A DNA stretch of 64,000 bases from Aquabacter spiritensis (lineage in GTDB: Bacteria > Pseudomonadota > Alphaproteobacteria > Rhizobiales > Xanthobacteraceae), in assembly GCF_004346185.1 (NCBI RefSeq), contig NZ_SMAI01000019.1:34331-98330 (forward strand), read 5' to 3'. Positions within the stretch are counted from its first letter, which is position 1. Each line of letters starts with the position of its first letter. The position numbers and the translations under genes are program-made. Shown here in pieces: positions 58,147 through 64,000 of the stretch. The notes below the pieces were generated by a model, which worked only from the letters and a program-made list of their open reading frames with translations, ran no database searches and was not told the origin of the DNA.

Positions 58147-59676
58147 ATGACCACGATGGCGACCCCCGCCGGCGCCCCGCCGGAAACGATCGAGACCGAC
58201 CTCCTCGTCGTCGGCGCCGGCGCCAGCGGGCTCGCGGCGGCGAGCGAGGCGGCGCGGCTCGGGCTGCGCACCATTCTGCTCGAAAAGGCCGACGGGACCG
58301 GCGGCATGATGAATTGGTGCGTCGGCACGGTGACGGCCGTGAACACGCCCCACCAGATCGCCGCCGGCATCGCCGACAGCGTCGAGGCCCATTTCGAGGA
58401 TCTCGGCCACCATGCCGGCGGGCTCGCGCCGCGGGACAATCTGCGGCTCCGCCGGATCCTGGTCGACCACACGACCGAGATGGTCGACTGGCTGACCCGG
58501 CTCGGCATCGTCTTCACCGGCCCCATGCCCGACCCGCCCCACCGCGCGCCGCGCATGCTGAACGTGGTGCCGAGCAGCGCGGCCTTCGCCTATCATCTGG
58601 AGCGCGCCTGCCGGCGGCAGGGTGTCGAGATCCGCCTCGGCACCAGGATCGAACGCCTGGTGACGGAAAACGGCCGGGTCGTCGGCGCAGACGCCGACAC
58701 GGGCGGCACGGTGCGCCGGTTCGTCGCCAGACACGGGGTGATCCTCGCCACGGGCGATTTCAGCGCCGCTGCGGATTTCAAGCGGACCTTCTCCTCCCCC
58801 GCAATGGCCGAGGTGGACGGCGTCGCCCCGACCTCGACGGGCGACGGCCACCGCATGGCGATCGCGCTGGGCGCCGAAGTGCTGAACGGCGACATCATCC
58901 GCGGCCCCATCCTGCGCTTCGTGCCGCCGACGCGGCGCAATCTGATCCAGCGTCTGCCGCCGCTACGGCCGGTCGCCCATCTCATCGCCTGGGCCACCCG
59001 AACGCTGCCGCAGGTCGTCCTTCGGCCGTTTCTGATGAAATTCCTGACCACCGTGCTCGGGCCCTCCCCCGCTCTGTTCAAGGAGGGCGCGGTTCTGGTC
59101 AACCGGGCGGGCAGGCGCTTCACCGACGAATTGTCCTCGCCCGCAAAGGCCTTCGCCGATCAGCCGGGCAAGGACGCGTACATCGTCTTCGACCAGCATC
59201 TGGCGACGAAGTTCTCCGGCTGGCCGTATTTCGTCTCGACTGCGCCGGGCATCGCCTATGCCTATGTCGACGATTACCGCCGCTGCCGGCCCGACATCTT
59301 TGCCGAGGCGCCGGACCTCGCGGGCCTGGCGGAGAGGCTCGGCATGCCCGCGACGGCCCTTGCGGAGACCATCGCCGCGCACAATGCCGCCTTGGGCGCG
59401 GCGCGGCCGCAGATCCGGACCGGACCGTTTTATGCGCTCGGGCCGGTGCGGACCTATGTCGTCTTCACCGAGGGTGGGCTCAGGATCGACGAGACCTTCG
59501 CGGTGATCGGCGCCGACGGCGTGCGCATTCCCGGCCTCTATGCCGTGGGCTCTGTCGGCCAAGGCGGCCTCCTTCTGGAGGGCCACGGCCACCATCTCGA
59601 CTGGGCCTTCATCTCCGGCCGCCTCTGCGCCCGGCACATCGCCGCGCAGCGGACGGCCGCGGCGGCGGACCGATAA
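58147..59676 (+). CDS. FAD-dependent oxidoreductase of the fumarate reductase / 3-ketosteroid-dehydrogenase type
   Basis: A 509-residue flavoprotein, nine bases after the SDR gene. The FAD-binding motif LLVVGAGASGLAAASEAARLG is followed by ILLEKADGTGGMMNW. ARHGVILATGDFSAA and TGDGHRMAIALGAE are the fumarate-reductase-family signatures. The C-terminal IPGLYAVGSVGQGGLLLEGHGHHLDWAFISGR closes the FAD domain. It lacks a signal peptide or heme-binding region, so it is probably cytoplasmic and either desaturates or reduces a C-C bond next to a carbonyl. Together with the PRISE-like reductase it points to chemistry on an alicyclic enone or dicarboxylate. Confidence 0.88.
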   Translation: MTTMATPAGAPPETIETDLLVVGAGASGLAAASEAARLGLRTILLEKADGTGGMMNWCVGTVTAVNTPHQIAAGIADSVEAHFEDLGHHAGGLAPRDNLRLRRILVDHTTEMVDWLTRLGIVFTGPMPDPPHRAPRMLNVVPSSAAFAYHLERACRRQGVEIRLGTRIERLVTENGRVVGADADTGGTVRRFVARHGVILATGDFSAAADFKRTFSSPAMAEVDGVAPTSTGDGHRMAIALGAEVLNGDIIRGPILRFVPPTRRNLIQRLPPLRPVAHLIAWATRTLPQVVLRPFLMKFLTTVLGPSPALFKEGAVLVNRAGRRFTDELSSPAKAFADQPGKDAYIVFDQHLATKFSGWPYFVSTAPGIAYAYVDDYRRCRPDIFAEAPDLAGLAERLGMPATALAETIAAHNAALGAARPQIRTGPFYALGPVRTYVVFTEGGLRIDETFAVIGADGVRIPGLYAVGSVGQGGLLLEGHGHHLDWAFISGRLCARHIAAQRTAAAADR

Positions 59677-59721
59677 TCGGGCCGCCGTAGCGACAGCGAT
59701 ACCGACGCCCGCCGCGCCGCA

Positions 59722-61263
59722 TCAGTGAAGCGGCTGCGCGGCGGGGGTGTCCTTGTCGTGGAGCGCGAATTTTTCGACCATGGTGGCGCTCGCCGCATTG
59801 AGCCCGAGGAGCGTCACCTGCGTCCCGCTGCGGCGGAATTTCAGCACCGCTTTATCGAGCGCGCCGATCGCGGTGATGTCCCAGAAATGCGCCTGGGTGA
59901 GGTCGATCAGCACTTCGCGAGGCCTGGCCTCGAAATCGAAGCCGCGCAGGAAGGTCTCGGCCGAGGCGAAGAAGATCTGCCCCGTCACCCGGTAGACGGT
60001 GCGCCCGCTTTCCTCCGCGCGCGCCACCGCCACCAGCCGCGCCACCTTGCCGGCGAAGAACACGCCCGAGAGCAGCACGCCCACCAGCACGCCCTTGGCG
60101 AGATCGTGCGTGCCGACCACGGTGGCGACTGTCGCCAGCATGACCACGGTGGAGGGCAAGGGCGTGGTCCGCAGGCTCAGGAGCGAACGCCAGGAAAACG
60201 TGCCGATCGAGACCATGATCATCACCGCCACCAGGGCCGCCATGGGGATGATCAGCAGCAGATCGTCCAGGATGAGGAGCAGGAAGAGCAGGAACGTCCC
60301 GGCGACGAAGGACGACAGGCGCCCGCGGCCGCCGGAGGAGACGTTGATCACCGACTGGCCGATCATCGCGCAGCCGCCCATGCCGCCGAGGACGGCCGCG
60401 GCGATGTTGCTCGCGCCCTGGCCGATGCATTCCTGGCTCTTATTGCTCATCGTGTCGGTCATGTCGTCGACGATCTGGGCGGTGAGCAGCGATTCCAGCA
60501 GGCCGACCGCGGCAAGGGTGACCGAATAGGGAAAGATGATCTGCAGCGTCTCGAAGGTCAGCGGCACGTCCGGCAGCAAAAAGGTCGGCAGGCTGGAGGG
60601 CAGCTCGCCGAGATGGGCGACGGTGCGCAGCTCCATGCCCGTTCCCCAGGCGAAGACGGTCAGCGCGGCGATCGCCACCAGAGGCGAGGGCACCGCTTTG
60701 GTGACCAGGGGAAACAGATAGATGATGGCGAGCCCGGCCGCGACCATGGCATAGGTCTCGACCGAGACCCCGATCAGTTCCGGCAGCTGCGCCATGAAAA
60801 TGAGGATCGCCAAAGCATTGACGAAGCCGGTGATGACCGAGCGCGAGACGAAGCGCATGACCCGGCCGAGCTTCAGGAAGCCCGCGCCGATCTGCAGAAC
60901 GCCCATGAGGATGGTCGCCGCGAACAGATAGTTCAGCCCGTGGTCGCGCACCAGGCTGACCATCACCACCGCCGTCGCGGCGGTGGCGGCCGAGATCATG
61001 CCCGGCCGGCCGCCGACGAAAGCGGAGACGCAGGCGATCGCGAAGGACGCATAAAGGCCGACCTTCGGATCGACCCCGGCGATGACGGAAAACCCGATCG
61101 CCTCGGGGATGAGCGCGAGCGCGACGACGATGCCGGCGAGAACGTCGCCCCGCACATTGCCGAACCATTGGCGCAGATAGGAGCGCAGGGGAGACGTGAG
61201 CATGAGATGGGCCCGCATGTGACGGACGCCGGCGCGCAGCGCGCCGCGGCGTCGAGATGTCAT
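59722..61263 (-). CDS. SulP-family anion transporter with C-terminal STAS domain
   Basis: A 513-residue inner-membrane transporter for sulfate, bicarbonate or a dicarboxylate. Residues 20-400 hold about 14 membrane segments with the SulP core: [65 protein letters not shown] and [20 protein letters not shown]. From about residue 420 a STAS domain follows ([41 protein letters not shown]) in which the usual Ser after the phosphorylation-site Asp is replaced by Ile (WDITAI against D-S). ATG 61263 is used; an internal ATG at 61218 is possible. It is convergent with the flavoprotein gene. Substrate cannot be settled by eye. Confidence 0.9.
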   Translation of the reverse strand: MTSRRRGALRAGVRHMRAHLMLTSPLRSYLRQWFGNVRGDVLAGIVVALALIPEAIGFSVIAGVDPKVGLYASFAIACVSAFVGGRPGMISAATAATAVVMVSLVRDHGLNYLFAATILMGVLQIGAGFLKLGRVMRFVSRSVITGFVNALAILIFMAQLPELIGVSVETYAMVAAGLAIIYLFPLVTKAVPSPLVAIAALTVFAWGTGMELRTVAHLGELPSSLPTFLLPDVPLTFETLQIIFPYSVTLAAVGLLESLLTAQIVDDMTDTMSNKSQECIGQGASNIAAAVLGGMGGCAMIGQSVINVSSGGRGRLSSFVAGTFLLFLLLILDDLLLIIPMAALVAVMIMVSIGTFSWRSLLSLRTTPLPSTVVMLATVATVVGTHDLAKGVLVGVLLSGVFFAGKVARLVAVARAEESGRTVYRVTGQIFFASAETFLRGFDFEARPREVLIDLTQAHFWDITAIGALDKAVLKFRRSGTQVTLLGLNAASATMVEKFALHDKDTPAAQPLH

Positions 61264-61463
61264 AGGGGTTGTCCGGCGGTTCGGCGGCCGGAAGAGCCAC
61301 CCGGCTTTTCACCGGGTCCTGACGAATGCGCCTCACTTACAAGGCCCGCTGCTGCAGTGCAACAGGCGTGACGGCGCAGGCCCGCGCCGCGGCGGCCGCA
61401 CGAATCCGCCGCTGTGTCGCGCGTCAGACGGGCCGCGGGTTTCGGGTGGCGTGCGGCCCCGGC

Positions 61464-63266
61464 CTAATAGCTGACCGCGATCCGCCCCTGGACGGTGAGA
61501 TCCCCGGGCGAGGTGTATCCGGCCTCGGTCAGCGCAATGCCGGCGACGAAGGTGGCGGTCAGATTGCGCGCGATGGCGTAATCGAAGCCCGCCCCGGCAC
61601 CCGCCATGCTGACATCGTAGCTGCCGATGCGCCCCAGGACGCCGTCATAGGCGTAATTATAGCCCCAGCCCAGATCGAGAAAGGCGAAGGGCGAGAGCTG
61701 GTCCGTCACGCCGCTCGCGCCGAGCGCCGACAGAAGAGAAAAGGCCGGCGTGCGCAGCTCGTTGCGCCAGAAGAAGCCGGTATCGGCATTGCCGTCGTCG
61801 AGCGTATAGCCGCGCGTCGCGTAGAGCCCGCCGAGGCTGATCTGCTCGGTATCGGGCAAAGCCTGGCCCGCCGCCACGCCGAAAAACTGCGTGACCCAGC
61901 TGAAGCCCGCCGGCAGCCGGGTGACGCGCGACAGATCGGCGATGCCATAGACATAATCGATGTCGCTGACGCGCCCGCCGCTATAGACGAGCCAGCTCTC
62001 TCGGTCATTGCCGCCCACCACCCCGCCGGGATTGCCGAGCAGCCGCAGGTCGAGGCTGGTGACGCCATAGGGATCGGCCTTCGACACCGCCCAGCCGAGG
62101 ATCAGTTCAAATATCCCGGCATCCGCGCCGCCGACCCCGACGGCGTCGAAATAGCTGGAGCGCGCCACGCTCTTGAAGGAGGCGCCCAGGATCAGGTCGC
62201 CGAGAAAGATCCCCGGCATGAAATTGGAGATAGCGGTGCGGTAATAGACCGGGATTTCGAGCGTCGCATTGGTATAGTCGAAGACCGGGATGAGGCCGGA
62301 TTGCCGCGTCGCGACATAGCTCGGCACGATTTCGAGGCTCTGCCGGTCGCCGAGGCCGATCACCACGCGGCCGGCCTGGCTGTAATAGTCCGGCTGGCTG
62401 GGGCCGGTTCCGACACTGCCCGGGTCAGTCCAGAAATTGGCGCTGCCGGTCGCCTGATACGACACGTAGCTGTCCGGCAGCAGCGGCAAAGCCGCCCCGA
62501 AACCGGCGAAATAGCGGTCATAGCCGGTCGCCCGCGTGCCGGTATTGGACCATCCGGCGAACACCTGCCACGGCTTCTGCGGCGTGACCTCGAGGGTGAG
62601 CGTGCTGAAGCCGAGTTCATCGTCCGGCGCGAACACGCCGCTGATCGACCGATAGGGATACCGGTTCAGCCAGGCAATGTCTTCGTCGAGGGCTTCGGCC
62701 GCAATCCGCTGCCCGGGCACGATCCGCACCCGCTGCGCCAGCTCCGCCGGGCCCCCCCGGACTTCGACCCCGCCGGCGCGGAACTCGACCACCCGCAGCG
62801 TGAGCACGCCGCCGGTAATCTCCTGCGGGGGCAAGGTGACGGACACGAAGGGATGCCCGTCCGCGCGATAGAGCTTGGTGATTTCCGCCTGGATCTCGCC
62901 GATCAATTTGCGCGACATCGGCCGGCCGAGAAACGGCGCCAAGGCCCGATCGAGGGCCGCGTGCGGCATGTCGCCGACGGCACCGATGGCGATGCCGCGG
63001 CGCGTCGCAGCGGCGAGGCTGTCCTTCGGCCCGACGAGGCGCAAGCCGACGAGGGCGACGCCGAACGGGGTGTCGTCCGAGCTGATGCCGAGATCCTGCG
63101 GCCCGATCAGAAGCCGCCCCTCCCCGGACAGGACCGGCGGCAGGTTGCGCTCGATCGGCGGCGCCGCGCGGCCCTGTGCCCAAGCGGAACCGCTCGCCGC
63201 GACGAGGGTGGCGACAAGCGCGACGGCGAGGCACAGGCCGGCCGGAAGGAGGGTGGGACGGCGCAT
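61464..63266 (-). CDS. Two-partner secretion outer-membrane transporter (TpsB), system 2
   Basis: A 600-residue TpsB, the same length as and collinear with the protein at 32146. Signal peptide: LPAGLCLAVALVATLVAASG, cleaved after AWA. POTRA region: RKLIGEIQAEITKLYRADGHPFVSVTLPPQE, then EALDEDIAWLNRYPYRSISGVF, nearly identical to the first copy. The barrel continues with PQKPWQVFAGWSNTGT and LGGLYATRGYTLDDGNADTGFFWRNELRTP, ending RIAVSY. It starts 3 bases after the stop of the second tpsA, so the pair forms one operon. High similarity to system 1 indicates duplication; specificity differences would lie in POTRA residues and in the cognate TPS domain, which is outside the window. Confidence 0.93.
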   Translation of the reverse strand: MRRPTLLPAGLCLAVALVATLVAASGSAWAQGRAAPPIERNLPPVLSGEGRLLIGPQDLGISSDDTPFGVALVGLRLVGPKDSLAAATRRGIAIGAVGDMPHAALDRALAPFLGRPMSRKLIGEIQAEITKLYRADGHPFVSVTLPPQEITGGVLTLRVVEFRAGGVEVRGGPAELAQRVRIVPGQRIAAEALDEDIAWLNRYPYRSISGVFAPDDELGFSTLTLEVTPQKPWQVFAGWSNTGTRATGYDRYFAGFGAALPLLPDSYVSYQATGSANFWTDPGSVGTGPSQPDYYSQAGRVVIGLGDRQSLEIVPSYVATRQSGLIPVFDYTNATLEIPVYYRTAISNFMPGIFLGDLILGASFKSVARSSYFDAVGVGGADAGIFELILGWAVSKADPYGVTSLDLRLLGNPGGVVGGNDRESWLVYSGGRVSDIDYVYGIADLSRVTRLPAGFSWVTQFFGVAAGQALPDTEQISLGGLYATRGYTLDDGNADTGFFWRNELRTPAFSLLSALGASGVTDQLSPFAFLDLGWGYNYAYDGVLGRIGSYDVSMAGAGAGFDYAIARNLTATFVAGIALTEAGYTSPGDLTVQGRIAVSY

Positions 63267-63269
63267 CGC

Positions 63270-64000
63270 TCAGTTCAACTTCAGCTTCAGCCGGGGACTA
63301 TAGACGATGCTGTCATCGTTCGCGGCATCGTTTCCGCCGCCTGTCCCGTCCGATCCCCCGCTCGTGTCCGCAGCCCCGCCGACCGGCATGAAGGTGACGA
63401 CGGTGCCGCCGGTCTGATCCGCCGCGCCGGTCTGGACGAAGGTCGGCTGCAGCAGCGCGGCGAGGAGCGCGGGACTGGTCATGCGCGCGGTGACGGTCAA
63501 TTCCCCCGGATCGAACGTCAGGGCATAGTTCAGCGACACGGCGAGGCTTCCTTGCAGGATCGGATACGCGCCCGGCAGCGAAGCAGGGTCGGCCGTCGTG
63601 ACCAGGGCCCCCGAGAGCGCATCGCCGTTCACCAGCCCGTCGCCGCCGACGACATAAGTGAGCGGCGGATTGGCGTCGCCGAAAAGTCGGCTCTGATCGT
63701 TCGCGATCACCGTGAGCGGACGGGCCGTCACCGTCAGCGTCCCGGGCGCAAAAGCGGTGATGGCATAATTCGAAGAGGCCGCCAGCGTACCCTGGGTGAT
63801 GGCGTAGCCGCCGACATTGGAGGCCGCGCCCGCCGCCGTGGCCAGCGCGCCGGCCAGGCTGTCGCCATTCACCAGGCCCGCACCGCCCACGACATAGGTG
63901 AGCGGCGGATTGTCGTCGCCATAGGCCCGGCTCTGGCCAACCGCCGTCACCGTGAGGGCGCGCTGGGTGACGCTCAGCCCGGTCGCGGCGTCGGCATAAG
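63270..64000 (-). CDS. TpsA exoprotein of system 2, C-terminal end with MBG domains (5' part outside the window)
   Basis: The minus frame is open from base 64000 to the stop at 63270, giving about 242 residues of what must be a large exoprotein. It holds a partial and two full MBG (YGX-type) domains: VTAVGQSRAYGDDNPPLTY, then VIANDQSRLFGDANPPLTYV, each followed by GLVNGD and GTLTVTAR-type ends. The tail ANDDSIVYSPRLKLKLN is unlike the C-terminus of the first TpsA. In-frame sequence continues beyond the first possible GTG start at 63950 (TGLSVTQRALTVTA), so this is not a complete gene. It is followed by its tpsB after 3 bases. Confidence 0.88.
   Translation of the reverse strand, partial: YADAATGLSVTQRALTVTAVGQSRAYGDDNPPLTYVVGGAGLVNGDSLAGALATAAGAASNVGGYAITQGTLAASSNYAITAFAPGTLTVTARPLTVIANDQSRLFGDANPPLTYVVGGDGLVNGDALSGALVTTADPASLPGAYPILQGSLAVSLNYALTFDPGELTVTARMTSPALLAALLQPTFVQTGAADQTGGTVVTFMPVGGAADTSGGSDGTGGGNDAANDDSIVYSPRLKLKLN

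Noticed and set aside
1..64000. tRNA, rRNA, insertion sequences, prophage genes and known riboswitches
   Set aside because: Both strands were read for cloverleaf ends, rRNA segments, transposase DDE motifs, phage structural genes and common riboswitch cores; nothing convincing was seen, though this cannot replace a covariance-model search.

Overview
The window is a GC-rich chromosomal segment of an alphaproteobacterium, most likely Hyphomicrobiales (Rhizobiales). The evidence is the base composition, the housekeeping genes (trmJ, icd, trpS, murJ), the abundance of orphan TctC-type and branched-chain-type binding proteins, and a Rhizobiales-style GGGGAG/CTCCCC hairpin pair between genes. I see no rRNA, tRNA, insertion sequence, prophage or CRISPR array.

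Layout. 1-7840 is core: trmJ (cut by the window edge), icd, a CPA2 cation/proton antiporter, trpS, an alpha/beta hydrolase and murJ. 7985-19849 is an accessory catabolic island. A divergent GntR regulator faces a long operon (alpha/beta hydrolase, HpcH-like aldolase, two PuuE-like deacetylases around a fumarylacetoacetate-hydrolase-fold enzyme, a complete branched-chain-type ABC importer, a 70-aa protein and an amidase). Many joints are 4-bp ATGA overlaps, so import and degradation of one nitrogenous compound look co-expressed. 20030-22489 holds a DadA-like dehydrogenase and an orphan binding protein. 22501-24072 is a small divergent locus: a RhiA-like protein and a 107-aa unknown, served by an unusually symmetrical back-to-back promoter with long leaders. 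24137-30158 has a class A penicillin-binding protein, a polar amino-acid-type ABC importer whose binding protein and permease are fused (with a Pho-box-like sequence upstream), and an SCP2-type thiolase. 30294-32012 is a divergent GlxA-type regulator and isonitrile-hydratase-like pair.

32146-40727 encodes a two-partner secretion system: a 2256-aa haemagglutinin-family exoprotein with an 11-copy 59-residue repeat and a tandem MBG-domain array, plus its TpsB transporter. A second TpsA/TpsB pair starts at 61464 and leaves the window at 64000. Between them lie two metabolic clusters. The first, on the minus strand (41219-49857), comprises an alpha/beta hydrolase, DJ-1/PfpI protein, leucine-type dehydrogenase, binding protein, D-aminoacylase-type amidohydrolase, CobW GTPase and D-amino-acid-oxidase-type flavoenzyme. 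The second, on the plus strand (50295-59676), comprises three TctC binding proteins, MmgE/PrpD, IclR, a PRISE-type enone reductase, a uronate-dehydrogenase-like SDR and a fumarate-reductase-type flavoprotein. A SulP anion transporter follows.

The most interesting uncharacterised systems are the GntR-controlled catabolic operon (8988-19849), the RhiA-like/107-aa locus, the putative isonitrile or N-acyl-D-amino-acid cluster, and the repeat-rich TpsA. Function calls rest on motifs and family resemblance read by eye; no searches were run.
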